Part shown: piece after piece, positions 48,639 to 59,749 of the stretch | Layout of the letters: every line of letters begins with the position of its first letter | How positions within the stretch are numbered: the first letter of the stretch is position 1 | Source of the DNA: Mercurialis annua | Lineage: Eukaryota > Streptophyta > Magnoliopsida > Malpighiales > Euphorbiaceae | Assembly (NCBI RefSeq): GCF_937616625.2 | Contig: NC_065574.1 | Coordinates: forward strand, 55,146,052 to 55,210,051 | DNA length: 64,000 nucleotides | Direction: 5' to 3' | Translations under genes and position numbers: made by a program | Notes under the pieces: model-generated | The model's input: the letters and a program-made list of their open reading frames with translations, nothing else | Told to the model about the DNA's origin: nothing | Database searches by the model: none

Positions 48639-48932
48639 ATAGAATAAATCTGAGTTTGAAACAAATCCTTGACACCTATATGAAGCAGCTGCAATTCAGA
48701 TCCCAAATTTTATGTTCTGTATCAGGCAACCAAGAGGTAGATGTCAATTTTTATTTTCATAAACAACCATTTTCTTCATTAAGAGTTGACCAACCGTGGC
48801 TTGTGATTGCAGTGGCTATTGAATTGCTGTTAGGGCTTTAACTGCTATAACAAGGGCTCATAATGGTCTTGTACCAAAGACAACGCTAACATATAAGGCA
48901 CTTATTCTTGCTTCTCCAGATGAACTCATTGG
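48639..48932 (+). pseudogene. Fragment X, copy B
   Basis: Same block as 45720-46015 (RINLSLKQILDTYMKQLQF, then SGNQEVDVNFYFHKQ), open for its first half and frameshifted near 48795. It is preceded by a second exon-like block at about 48490-48556. Confidence 0.55.
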
Positions 48933-49266
48933 GTATTATTTGTTATTCTAATAACTCTTTTCCAGTTATCAAATTTATGTTCAATTGTTGTTTGGAATAT
49001 GATAGAAAATTTACCGTTTACTTTGTGTTTTTATTTTCAGAATTTGCGTGGTTATTAAGTTTTTGCTCAAGTAATCTACCGGCTGTTTGGAGATATATGG
49101 GAGATTGAAAAATGGGTTTGCTTGTATCTACTACTTTGAGATTTAGTTATTTTTTTATCTTTCGTTAGTGGGTGTTGTCTCTATTTGTTTTGGTAATTTT
49201 GTTTAATGTTCATATGACTTCCCAGGATTCTTCTTAAAGTAGGTTTTAGAAACAGTATTTTCCAAA

Positions 49267-49570
49267 TCATATCTCAGTTGATCATGTGAAGAACGCCATA
49301 TTATTTGGTTATTTGGATCTTGAATCCAATGAAAGAATAAATGATCATTCATGCTTGGAAGAAAGAGAGGGAGGAAAATTTATTAAGTGAAGTATGAAAA
49401 AGAGAGGGTGAGAAAGCTGCATGGAGAGGAGGAATCCCAGAAGCATTAAGAGGTTGAGAGACTAAGGAAAGTAGAAGCAAAACACATGGCAAAATTAGAT
49501 GAAACTGCTGAGAAACAGAGGCAGAGAGGGTGGAGAGAGAGAAGAGAAGAGGAGGATATTTACTGACGCC
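49267..49570 (+). pseudogene. EIF3A: eIF3a fragment, copy B
   Basis: Same internally deleted form as copy A (VDHVKNAILFGYLDLES, then RKLHGEEES-like, then AKLDETAEKQRQR), with extra small deletions. Confidence 0.75.
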
Positions 49571-49729
49571 CCTTCTAGGCCTTCAGATCTTCATGCTCTC
49601 TCATTTTACATAGAAGAAAGACGGTTTGTAATTTTCATTTTTAATACAATAGTTTAAGTTATTTTTTTAATTAGGCATTAGTATATTAGTCGCTATTTCT
49701 AACTCGCATGTGCTCTTTTCTTGGTGTAG

Positions 49730-49794
49730 AATGGAGACTATATGAATATGTGGCAATTTTAGCTATGGACTGCCAATCTCTTGATGGTGCAAAG
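49730..49794 (+). pseudogene. EMC2: EMC2 fragment, copy B (no internal stop)
   Basis: AG before 49730 and GT after 49794 are intact. The frame reads WRLYEYVAILAMDCQSLDGAK with TAT where the other copies have TAG. Confidence 0.6.
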
Positions 49795-50243
49795 GTATTG
49801 CATTCAAGTCACAGCTAATATCGTTGAAGATGCAGATGTCGTTGAACCATCCCTTAATGATTATGACATTTCCGAGGTAAGACAAGCTTATTCTGCTTCC
49901 ATCTTGTCGTTCTCTTTGATTTCATAAGTTGTTATCTTAGATTCCATTAAGTTAAATTGAAGAATCTTATATATCTGCCATGTAACATAGCTGGTCCTTG
50001 GCCAGCTCTCACCCCAGCTGCAATTGGTCGACTTATTTTCTAACTGAGATTTCAGACTGGTTACTTTTCCTTCTGCTATGCTCTCTATTAATCAGAAACG
50101 AAAAGACTGAAACAAAAAATGACAATTTTTTTTTAAGAATAAATTATATTTAAAGTATTTTTGTTTCCGTGCAACATTATATTATTGCCCTTTGAATAAA
50201 AACTTTTTCGTGAACTAACCATTTATTTTCCCCTTTGCTGCTC

Positions 50244-50540
50244 AGATGGAACTCCAACTTCAAATAAAATGTCTCTATTTTCAAACCTTCTTGGCATGTC
50301 TCCAAGGGAAATATCTCCGACACAATGTTTTCCTCTTGCCGATACGATTGTCGAAGGCAAGCAACTTCTCTACCCAGTTCATACTGTAGAGTTTTACAAT
50401 TTGCTAATTCATGTCTTTATAGAATTTGTGTTTTTTTTTTTCAACAGGATGATTTTAGCTCAAATATGGGTAAAAGCTAGCATGCAAATGTTGGAAAGCA
50501 TATTTACCCTTACAAAACTCCTTCAACACAACTTTTAACC
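50244..50540 (+). pseudogene. Unidentified exon-like fragments
   Basis: Two protein-like stretches: about 50244-50395 (DGTPTSNKMSLFSNLLGM, then SPREISPTQCFPLADTIVEG) and about 50448-50537 (MILAQIWVKASMQMLESIFT), the second behind a polypyrimidine tract and CAG. I do not recognise the gene. Confidence 0.4.
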
Positions 50541-50939
50541 ATCAAGGCACAATAACTTGTAAGATTAAAGTTCAAACATTAGTGAAAGCTATTATGTAAA
50601 TGCTAAGGTTCCAGGCACTAGATAACTGTTCGGAATCTGTTTGGTGAGCTTCAATTTCTCTCCATCTCTCTCCTTTTCATTAACTTTTCTCTTGAATTAC
50701 TCTGCACTCATCAAGAATAAACTAGCTATTGGTGCGCATCCAGAAGAACTAGATATTTCTGTTATTCTCAATTTATTTTGTCCATCTCCAGGTATCCGGA
50801 GACGCTAGATATTGGTGCACATGAATTGTTTCTGCGATTGTTTAAAGAGAAGCTGCCTAATCTCTAACAAGGTATGAAATTATTTCTCTAGTTAATAGCA
50901 GTATAATTAATTGTTTTTTTATTTGCATTTGAAATTTAT

Positions 50940-51950
50940 GTAGCCCACTGCTGCTGATGAACAACTACATAAAGACAAAACCAATCGAACACTTCACACA
51001 TACGGGCTTTCTGTACCTAAGGAGGGGAGTGTTAAAATTATCATAATTGGGATGAAGTAAGTTCTCTTCTGCTAATTTTTTTTTTTACCATTGTCTTATT
51101 TTACCTATTCATATCAAAATCGTTTTCCTTGATTCTCTGCTTCTTTGTGCATTAATATCAATTATCATGGTCTTGCTTTTGTGTTACTGTTGATGATGGT
51201 ACCATGCATCTCACATGTTTTAAGGTAACAAGTTGCAATGGTTTCAATCTCCATTTTACCAATCTCTATTACGTTATGTGGCGGCATATCAAGGCGGTTA
51301 TTACTCCTAAAGAGGTAATTGAATTTAATTAAATTTTACCGACTTTAGTTAACAAAAAAGTCAGTTTTGTGAATTTGTTTCGTACGTAATAATTAACCTA
51401 TATTGATGATTTAGGTTTTGTTTCGCGATCCACTTGATGAAAATGTTATTCCAGCTGTTGAGGACCTTTTCTCAGCATCACAACGATGAACAAAGGTTAG
51501 TTGGTCGTATAGTTCATGGTCTATAAATTTCTACCACTTTTGGCAGAAGAAGGTGGTGACTTAATTCCACCGGCAATGACGTACCAGTTGCTTGAAGGGG
51601 ATGTACTCTGATATTGAATACCTATGATACTGACAGGATATTGAATACCTATGATACTGATAGGATGCATCAGACTTCACATTCTGTCCAAGTATGATAA
51701 GATTGTTTTCTCTTGTCCTAATTACTTTTGTGTAGGTTTGGCCTAGTGGTCTTTTTTCTTCAGTTGGTCAGCCAAGCAATATAGTGTTAGATGGATTCAA
51801 GGATTGCGATCAACTCAAGTATGTAAGTTTTGCACGATTTCAATATTACTTTTTTTTCTTTCTTTTATGCTGTTGGTGAAATCCATTTGCTGAACTTGAG
51901 GAAGTGGTTGCTGTTTGCAGGGGATACAAATTCTAATTTTGGAAAAGGGT
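50940..51950 (+). pseudogene. Unidentified exon-like fragments
   Basis: Four protein-like pieces with possible splice borders: 50943-51056 (PTAADEQLHKDKTNRTLHTY), 51225-51315 (frames reading LQWFQSPFYQSLLRYVAAYQ or FNLHFTNLYYVMWRHIKAV), 51416-51489 (VLFRDPLDENVIPAVEDLFS then a stop) and about 51737-51830 (VGQPSNIVLDGFKDCDQLK). They may come from one source gene. I cannot name it. Confidence 0.4.
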
Positions 51951-52228
51951 GAGTTATTAATTGTTTTTTTGAAAAGGTGAGTAATTAATTTTTATCATAA
52001 AGGATTCTAATTTATTATTTACTTAAACATATTTATGTTTTTATTTTCAGAACTTGGTGGGATTATTAAGTTTTGCTGATTTGTTTTCTAAGAATCTACC
52101 GGTTGTTTGGAGATATGTGGGAGGTTGAAAAATGGGTTTGCTTGAGATTTAGAGTTTTTTTTTTATCTTTGGTTCTTGGCTGTTGTGTCTCTACTTGCTT
52201 TCGTTGAATTGTTATATGACTTTCCATA

Positions 52229-53062
52229 TCATATCTCAGTTGATCATGTGAAGAATGCCATATATTTGGTAATTTGGATCTTGAATCGGATGAAATGCAA
52301 GATTAACTTGCAAAATTTTCCAAGTTTTTAAATAAAGCAAGGACCATGATATATCCTCCAGTAAAGAATTCTTTAAAAGTAGGTGGTATTTTACCTGGAT
52401 TAGGGGATATTGTGGATAAGGAACATAAGAGACTTCTTGCTTGTAAATCAATTATTGAGAAGAGAAAGGAACAACAAGAATGTCAACTACAACGAGGGGA
52501 GTCGTCAAGGAGGCTGCAATAACAGAAGAAAAGAGAAGAGACAGAGCAGAAGAAGCATGCTTTTGAACTTGAGCGAAGGAAGAAGAACCAAATGATCCTT
52601 CAAGAATTATTATAGGCATTGCTAGAGGAGAGAAAAGGTAAGAGAGAAATGCTTCACTAATATAAACTGCCTTTCAACAGCGATTAGTGGAAGAGACGGC
52701 CCTTCATCAACGTAAGCAGAAGCTAGAGACTGAACTGAGGAGACAACATCATGATAGGGACCTCAAAGAGAAGAATAGGTTGTCTCAGATGCTTGAAAAC
52801 AAGATAATTTTCCAAGAGCGGTAGGAGAGGTCAGAAAGAATAGATTAGATCATTCATGCTCGGAAGCAAGAGAGGGAGGCCACGAGATAGAAATTTTATT
52901 ATGTGAAGTGTGAAGAGGAGAGGCTGAGAAAGCTGCATGGTAGGAATTCCAGAAGCATGAAGAGGCTGAGAGACTAAGGAAAGTAGAAGCTAAACACGCG
53001 ACAAAATTAGATGAAATTGCTGAGAAACAGAGGCAAAAAAAGAGGAGATTAACTGACGCCTC
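52229..53062 (+). pseudogene. EIF3A: eIF3a fragment, copy C (fullest)
   Basis: Several consecutive exons of eukaryotic initiation factor 3a survive here with many stops and frameshifts. They include [106 protein letters not shown] and FYYVKCEEERLRKLHG. Plant eIF3a carries the PCI domain and then a long charged helix, and the matching order is seen here. Copies A and B lack the middle of this series. A remnant of the last block recurs at about 53575-53650. Confidence 0.85.
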
Positions 53063-53160
53063 TTCTAGAAGTATTTTAAAACCAATACTTTAATTTTTTT
53101 ATTAGGCACTAGTATATTAGTGGCTATTTCTCACTCGCATGTGCTCTTTTCTTGGTGTAG

Positions 53161-53225
53161 AATGGGCACTATATGAATAGGCGACAATTGCAGCTATGGA
53201 CTGCCAATTTCTTGATGTTGCAAAG
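53161..53225 (+). pseudogene. EMC2: EMC2 fragment, copy C
   Basis: AG before 53161 and GTATT after 53225 are intact. It reads WTLYE, a TAG, then ATIAAMDCQFLDVAK. Confidence 0.6.
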
Positions 53226-53843
53226 GTATTACATTCAGTTGTTGCAGCTAATTTCATTGAATATGCAGATGTGAAGCTTGTTTCCTCCAGATCAACAAGT
53301 GTCTTCTGAAGCAGAATTACCCTTTGAGTCTTGGTCAGCTAAAGGCTGTCATTAAACCATCCCTTAATGATCATGACGATCCCCAAGTAAGACAAGCTTA
53401 TTCTTCTTCTATCTTGTTGTTCCCTTTGATTTCAAAAGTTTTTATTTTAAACTGTACCTTGGTTTAAAAATATTTTGTTGTCTATATTAAAATGATATTT
53501 TAAGTAGCCAGCCAGAGATTATAAGGTGGAAATGGAATGCCCGCACTCTTTATGATAGTTTTTTAATACATTTTATATTTTATTATGTGAAGTGTGAAGA
53601 GGAGAGGCTGAGAAAGCTGCATGGTAGGAATCCCAGAAGCATGAAGAGGCTGAAATGTTCATTTTTTATTATTTTTCAGCTTCCACGCAGTAGTCTTTAA
53701 ACAGAACACTTATCATAATTATTAGTTGATGCTCATATATATGTTCTTGCAAAGGTTAGTATTACTGTAGAAGTCTTGTTAGATTCGTACTCATGTTCTA
53801 TTCAATTTATTTTCCATACTTATGATCTGTTCTTGAAATGCAT

Positions 53844-53935
53844 ATTTCTAGAATAAATTCGAGTTTGAAACAAATCCTTGACACCTATTCAGATCCCAAG
53901 TTTTATGTTATGTATCAGGCAACCAAGAGGTAAAT
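53844..53935 (+). pseudogene. Fragment X, copy C (truncated)
   Basis: Reads NSSLKQILDTYSDPKF-like with an internal deletion of the YMKQLQF part. The acceptor CAG has become CAT. It ends at GCAACCAAGAGG. Confidence 0.5.
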
Positions 53936-54904
53936 GTCAATTCTGATTTCCAATTTTTAAGATATAAGAAGCAGAAAGATAAGTTTTTTCTCCCCTTTAG
54001 TTAATTCTGACTGTAATTTTAGTTACGATTTTATGGAATTGCATGATTACTATTATAGTACTACGTACTTCATACATTTAGTGATGAAGGGGAAGGAACA
54101 TGCAGCGGAGAGAGTGAGACTGACTCCCTCCCCGGAGGGGAGGAGGCTTTCCCGAAGCCAAAAGGGAGGTACCGTAATAGTAAATAAAAAATAAAAATTA
54201 AAAATTAAAAGCAACAATAAGAAACGACAGTTTCTCTTATAGGATTTGAAGTTTAGAGTTTTATATTTGCTCACTATTAGTATTACATTAATTTTGAAAT
54301 CTTTTTGATGTCTGTATTTACTGCTTTGATAACAGGGGTTTTAAGATATTGTTCAGAGCATAAGATTAAACTATTGAAGGTATATATATTGTGTGTTAAA
54401 TCTCCAAATATACTTTTATGTTCTCATTGTTTTTATTCTAACAAGGCTATTAACTTTGTGAACTTACTCTCAGATTGATCATTTATGTCTTTCTCGCGTT
54501 TGCTCAGAGACAGTAGGTGGACTTCCCGATTTTTTCCTATGCCTTAACCGAAACTGAGTATTGACTCCGGGCGGTTTGAAAAATCTTTTCTTAATTTTGT
54601 AGGATGTCATTATCTTACATTGTCTACTACATACTATAGTAGTTTGGTTAATGGTTTTAATCTTCACTTCAGGAACAAACACAAATATAAGTGCTCTTTC
54701 TTCTTTTTAAATTTAAATTATATACTTTGATTTATAATTGTGAAGTTTGGTTTTATCGTTATTGAATTGTATGATTATTATTTTTACCAAGTAAAAAATT
54801 AACGAATTTTAAAAATAATACGATTGTTTTTACAAGTTATGCATATTTTTCTTTTAATTAAATTATGAATGTTTTTTTTAAATTTGCATCCGCGGTTATA
54901 TTAT

Positions 54905-55445
54905 TTGTACAACTAGGGTTAGGAATAGGGTTTTGGTATACTTAGGATTAGGGTTTATGTATTAGGGTTAGGATTATGGTTTAAGGTTAGTATGTTTAGG
55001 GTTAGGCTTTCAATATTAAGGTTTAGGGTTTAGTATATTTAGGATTAGGTTTTAAGGTTTACTATATTTTAGGTTAGGATTAGGGTTTCAGGGTTTAGGA
55101 TTAGGGTTAGTGTTAGTGTTAGGATAAGGGTTTAGAATTTAAGGTATTAGCTATTAGGGTTTTGTATATTTAGAATTAGGGTTTAAGGTTTACTATATTA
55201 TGGGTTAGTATTAGGGTTTAGGATTAGGGTTAGTATTAGTGTTAGGATAAGGGTTTAGAATTTAAGGTATTAGCTATTATGTATATTTAGAATTAGGGTT
55301 TAAGGTTTACTATATTTTAGGTTAGGATTAGGGTTTTAGGGTTTAGGATTAGGGTTAGTGTTAGTGTTAGGATAAGGGTTTAGAATTTAAGGTATTAGCT
55401 ATTAGGGTTTTGTATATTAGGATTAGGGTTTAGTATATTAGGATT
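54905..55445 (+). repeat. Degenerate telomere-like repeat with a 124-bp higher-order unit
   Basis: Dense variants of TTTAGGG (TTAGGG, TTAGGATTAGGG, AGGGTTTAGG) in one orientation. The word GGATAAGGGTTTAGAATTTA recurs at 55122, 55245 and 55370, showing a higher-order period of 123-125 bp. Confidence 0.85.
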
Positions 55446-55557
55446 AGCTCCAGGTAAATTTAACTTTTCCCAACCGCAATCCCTCTTTTTGTGCAGTTAT
55501 TGCATTTTAATTATTAGTGGCAATTGATAACTCGCATGTGCTCATTTGTTGGTGTAG

Positions 55558-55592
55558 AATGGACACTATTTGAATAGGTGGCAATTAGACTG
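55558..55592 (+). pseudogene. EMC2: EMC2 fragment, copy D (truncated)
   Basis: The preceding AG is kept. It reads WTLFE, a TAG, then VAI before the similarity stops. Confidence 0.5.
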
Positions 55593-55814
55593 TAGCTTGG
55601 TTTGAAAGTATTCTTTTGTCTGTATTGAAATGATATCTTAAGTAGCAAGACAGATGATTAGTTGGAAATGGAATGCATACCCTTGCATATTACATTATAT
55701 ATTCACAATTTTAGTACTGAGCTCTATTAGATAGTTATTTATTTCATTTTATATTTTGAATTTAGCAAATCTTGCCACATTATGAAATGTTCATTTTGTA
55801 TGTTTTTTGTTCAG

Positions 55815-56253
55815 CACTACAAGTCTTTAAACAACGGAATTATCAGATTCTTTTATGCTGCTTTAATGTTCTTGCAAAGGTTAGTAATAGTCTTGCTAGA
55901 TTCATACTTATGTTCTGTTCGATTTATTTTCCAGTACTTACCTATGTTTGAAATGCAGATTTCTAGAATAAATATGAGTTTGAAACAAATCCTTGACACC
56001 TACATGAACCAGCTGCAATTCAGATCTCAAGTTTTATGTTTTGTATTAGGCAACCAAGAGGTAGATGTCAGTTTTGATTTCCATAAACAGCTATTTTTTT
56101 TCATTAAGAGTTGACTCAACTGTGGTATGTGATTGCAGTGGCTATGGAATACTGCAAGGGCTTTAACTGCTTTGATGGTCGTAGACCAGAGCCAATGCTG
56201 ACGGATAAACTTTTGAAGGCATTTGATCTCGTTTCTCCAAATGAACTCATTGG
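55815..56253 (+). pseudogene. Fragment X, copy D with its preceding exon
   Basis: Two blocks: 55815-55879 (HYKSLNNGIIRFFYAALMF, ending LQR at AAAG/GTTAG) and 55959-56253 (ISRINMSLKQILDTYMNQLQ, then VLCFVLGNQEVDVSFDFHKQ). The donor at the end has decayed (GGATATT instead of GGGTATT). Confidence 0.5.
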
Positions 56254-56400
56254 ATATTATTTATCATTCTTATAACTCTTTATTCATATACATTGCTTTT
56301 ATAGTTGATTTTTACTTGAGACCTGATACTTATGTCCCGTAACATATGGCTTTTATAGGGACGGCTTGTAATTTGGGCAGTGTAAATCGTCTCTAAAGCT

Positions 56401-57196
56401 CCAGACTAATACGGAGCATGAATTCAGTCAGGCTATCCAGCATTCACAGGACATAATACGATCAAACTTATGGGCACTATTGGTTGAAGTTAATAGGATC
56501 CGAGTACAAGCAATTGATTGAACAAATTCGTAACTTAGAGTCTAATGTATTATCTTTATTTATCGTTGTAGATGAGTTCATAATTTATCTAAGATCTCTT
56601 CCTGCTTATTGTTCTAATTTTGTAATATTCATTTTTTCGTATTTAATTTAAACTCCCCATTATGTTATATTGGTGTCCTTTTCTAATTTGCTAATCATAT
56701 ATGTAATTATTTTTTATTCCTGATCCAGATTGTAATTAAGTCATTTTTTTATTTGTGGTTATCGCAATTTGTAATTTAAATAAATTACCAATGTTATTTT
56801 TATTTTTTTTAAATATTTAATTAAAAATAATTTATATTTTCTAAATAGTATTTTTTTAATAAATTATAATTTTTATTTGATTATTTACAAAAGGATTTTT
56901 GAAAAAATTACCATTCCAGTAATATTCTCATGAATCCCAATTTTTTTTAATTTTTATTCTCATGATTTTCTAATTTATATAAAATACTTATTTAATTATT
57001 TGAACCTTTCTATAAGTATCTTTTTTAAAAATTTCATAAATTTTCAATTTTCCTGTTTAATTTATGTGTTCTTCTAATTATATGCTATGTTTTTGTATTT
57101 CTTTTATTCTAAATTTTTACTCCATAATATAATATATCATCGAAATATTGAAAAAAAAACATTCAATTTGTTTAGATTCATTTTATATGTTATTAT
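56401..57196. other. Intergenic; no gene seen
   Basis: AT-rich sequence after the last recognisable array fragment. The sequence at 56401-56530 is less AT-rich and may still belong to the array. Confidence 0.35.
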
Positions 57197-57718
57197 GGGC
57201 CTGTTTGGTTCAATTGTAGCTGTTAGCTGTTGCTGATAGCTGATAGTTGTTAGCTGTTGGCTGGTAGCTGATCGCCGATTGACCGTACGTGTTTGGTTAG
57301 ATTTGATTAACTGTTGTTGTTTATATATAAAATAACCGTAAAGGGTATATTTTTTGTTTTTATTTATTAAAATATAATTATTTATTAAAAAACTTATTAA
57401 ATTATAGTGTTTTAATATAAATAAAATAATTTTATATAATTTATAAACAATTAGAGTATTTAAAAATAATTTAAATAATTTTATATATTAAAAAAAGATA
57501 TATTCTAGTAGGGGTAATTTTGTTTAAATAATTAAAAAAACTGAAACAGCTATCAGCTGTTGGAAAAAAACTCCAAAATAGAGTTTTTCAAACAGCAGCT
57601 GTTAGAGGTTCAAAAAACTCCAAAAAAACTCCTAAAATAATCTCACCAAACACTTTGGTGGAGCTTTTTGAAAAGCAAAAGCTAAAAATTTCACCAAAAA
57701 ACTGAATCAAACACCTCC
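57197..57718. mobile_element. MITE with GGGCCTGTTTGGTT-type ends
   Basis: It begins GGGCCTGTTTGGTTCAATTG and ends CTGAATCAAACACCTCC, an imperfect inverse. Both subterminal regions carry GCTGTTAGCTGTT/AACAGCTATCAGCTG-type words. Such ends are common in plant PIF/Harbinger- or hAT-related MITEs. The flanks share only TAT, so the superfamily is open. Confidence 0.6.
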
Positions 57719-58256
57719 TATATTTTCAAAATTGGATCATATTTTGTACTATGTAATAGTGTGATTAGATTATAAATTAGTATTCAATAATTCTTTTTAT
57801 AATATGACATTAATACTATTTCTAGAATATAATACTCAGTGAAATCCATTCTGAAATAGTTTTCGCTTTAACCATTTTCACACAAATTAAGAAATCAATA
57901 AATATGTCTGAAATCATAAGTATCTTTACTAAATTAGCCCTTCTTTAAACTTGTTAACATTAATTAGTATGACTCTTTATTTGTATTTTGTATTCTTTCA
58001 ATAAATTGATGAGGGATATATATGGAAAAATAGCAATAAATGTTTTCTTGGTTTTCTAAAGTGACAAGTATTATGTAACAAAAAAATCCCCCTAAAACGA
58101 CAACTATTTCTGAATGGAGGGAGTATATTTTAAAAATAGAAAAGGGCCTTTAATGTTTAACGATAATCAAAAACTCCTTGTGACATATTTGTCTTGAATA
58201 TACCTTTAATTTTTTTTAGGACTTTTTACACAAACAACCTACTTTCTCTAATATAT

Positions 58257-59060
58257 TACTCCCTCCGTCCCAATAGAGTTGTCCACTTTGAAAAAAAAAA
58301 ATTATCCCAAAACTATTGTTCACTTTCAAAAAGTAAGTAACCTTTACACTCAATTTTTCTTTATTACCCCTATTTAAAATCCACTAATAAGTAAATTGAA
58401 AGTAAATTGCAAGTGGACTCTATATATATTAAATAGGGGTATGATAAAAAAAGTAAGGAAAATTTTATAACACCCATAAGCAATAATTATTTTTCTTAAA
58501 CTGTGTGATGAAGGAAAGTGGACAACTCAATGTTGGTAGATATGGAATGTTGGACACGCAGTAAAACTGTCTGATAGCTTAAGATGAGGACGATGAAGGA
58601 TAAGGATCGAGTAAGGATCTTTTCCAATATGTTTTCCTTTTTCTGGAAAGGCCTTATCCAGATATAGACACCATTGAGGGATGGTTTGAAACCACTTAAG
58701 AAAGGTCAAAAGATGAGAGTTTTGTTTTTTTCCTTGGAGGACCAGGTGAATAGAACGACAAAGGTGAGGGGGTCGGAAAATGAAAGCTATCGAATAAAGA
58801 TGGAGGAAAAACCAAAGGAAACAAAGTAACTCCGGAGGCCATTCAAAATCTTCATCTTGTGGGCTCAGATCTAACAAGGTGAATGGTTTGCAGAATGAAT
58901 ATGTAGGATGGATCCCTAGCTCATAAAGGAACCTAGGACCATAGTTCCGGACAAGCTCAGTTTGATAGTAGAACAACTGTGCTTTTGCAAATGTCTGTAG
59001 CTGTCCCGGAGACATATTATCAAGAACTCCTGGAGGTTGCCGCATCAAAAGGAGGGAGTA
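58257..59060. mobile_element. Stowaway ends enclosing a gag-like ORF
   Basis: The left end CTCCCTCCGTCCCAATAGAG follows TA at 58257-58258. The left half then runs as in the Stowaway at 25070, up to GTGGACAACTCA near 58531. There the element is interrupted by about 520 bp containing the ORF below. The right terminus GGAGGGAG, followed by TA, appears only at 59051-59060. Confidence 0.55.
58527..59048 (-). CDS. Gypsy-type gag-like ORF fragment, 173 residues
   Basis: ATG at 59048 on the minus strand; the frame is open for 173 codons. It reads MMRQPPGVLDNMSPGQLQ, then ELVRNYGPRFLYELGIHPTY, then FRPPHLCRSIHLVLQGKK. The LFRPP-type stretch followed by a short aromatic/hydrophobic block resembles the putative gypsy-type (gag N-terminal) domain found in many plant retrotransposon proteins. 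No downstream domains are present and the end (HIYQH) runs into MITE sequence. It is probably a transposon relic, though the open frame is unusually long for this region. Confidence 0.45.
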   Translation of the reverse strand: MMRQPPGVLDNMSPGQLQTFAKAQLFYYQTELVRNYGPRFLYELGIHPTYSFCKPFTLLDLSPQDEDFEWPPELLCFLWFFLHLYSIAFIFRPPHLCRSIHLVLQGKKQNSHLLTFLKWFQTIPQWCLYLDKAFPEKGKHIGKDPYSILILHRPHLKLSDSFTACPTFHIYQH

Positions 59061-59463
59061 CTTTTATACAGCGTCTATTTTGACATATCAAAACTATTGT
59101 ACACGCTACAAATAATTACTTTTATATGGTTCCTATATAAGCTACCCTAATAAGATAAAAAAATCACAATTTCATTATTTTCTCTCTTCTCTTTCTCTCA
59201 GCTCCCGTTCTTTCTCCTCATTCACCAGCACTTAATTTCATGATCAACGGCTCATCGTTCTTATCATCGTCTCCGTCGTCATTTTCGCCAACACTATCAT
59301 CTCCCCCGTTCGTCGTCGTATCTAGTTGATTTCAGATCTACAGTTTATTCATTATTATTCTTCTTCTTTTTTTTTATTTTCAGATCTACAATTTTTTTTA
59401 CTGTTTTTTCACCATTAAACATATATCTACAATTTTTTTACTGTTTTTTCACCATTAAACATA

Positions 59464-59749
59464 TACTCCCTCCGTCCCGTTTAAGAAGGGACAAATGAGT
59501 TTTACACAAATATTAATAAAATAAGACAATATTTTATTTTGTCATGTCTACCCCTATTAATTAGTATTGTTTCTCCTAATAATAGAATAAATGTATTGTA
59601 AATTGAGTTGTATTTAATGCATATTGAAATAACTAAAGGGATAAAAGTGGAAGTTCAATATAAATTGGCACAGAAAACACGATATGACCTTCTTAGATGG
59701 GACAAATAAAAATGGGATATGTCCCTTCTTAAACGGGACGGAGGGAGTA
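59464..59749. mobile_element. Stowaway (Tc1/mariner) MITE
   Basis: The 282-bp element at 59466-59747 has ends CTCCCTCCGTCCCGTTTAAG and CTTAAACGGGACGGAGGGAG, nearly perfect inverts, with TA on both sides. Confidence 0.9.

Larger units (their letters stand above)
42485..56400 (+). repeat. Tandem array of fused gene fragments (transportin-1, X, eIF3a, EMC2)
   Basis: Blocks recur in the same order and orientation. The transportin fragment is at 43545-45250 and 47479-48281. Fragment X is at 45720-46015, 48639-48932, 53844-53935 and 55959-56253. eIF3a is at 46401-46735, 49267-49570, 52229-53062 and as a remnant near 53575-53650. EMC2 is at 46879-46942, 49730-49794, 53161-53225 and 55558-55592. Spacer sequence between blocks is conserved too (for example 46140-46330 against 49030-49220 and 52050-52200). 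Introns are kept, which argues for DNA-level origin. Exon-like pieces I could not identify lie at 50244-50540 and 50940-51950. Confidence 0.75.

Noticed and set aside
54053..54682. Two antisense open frames (73 and 67 codons) in GC-richer patches of the array
   Set aside because: Some residues look protein-like (PPFWLRESLLPSGEG, FRLRHRKKSGSPPTVSEQ) but no start, splice borders or family could be supported; a real captured piece is possible.
54905..55445. A true telomere or chromosome end
   Set aside because: The repeats are degenerate and flanked on both sides by other genomic sequence.
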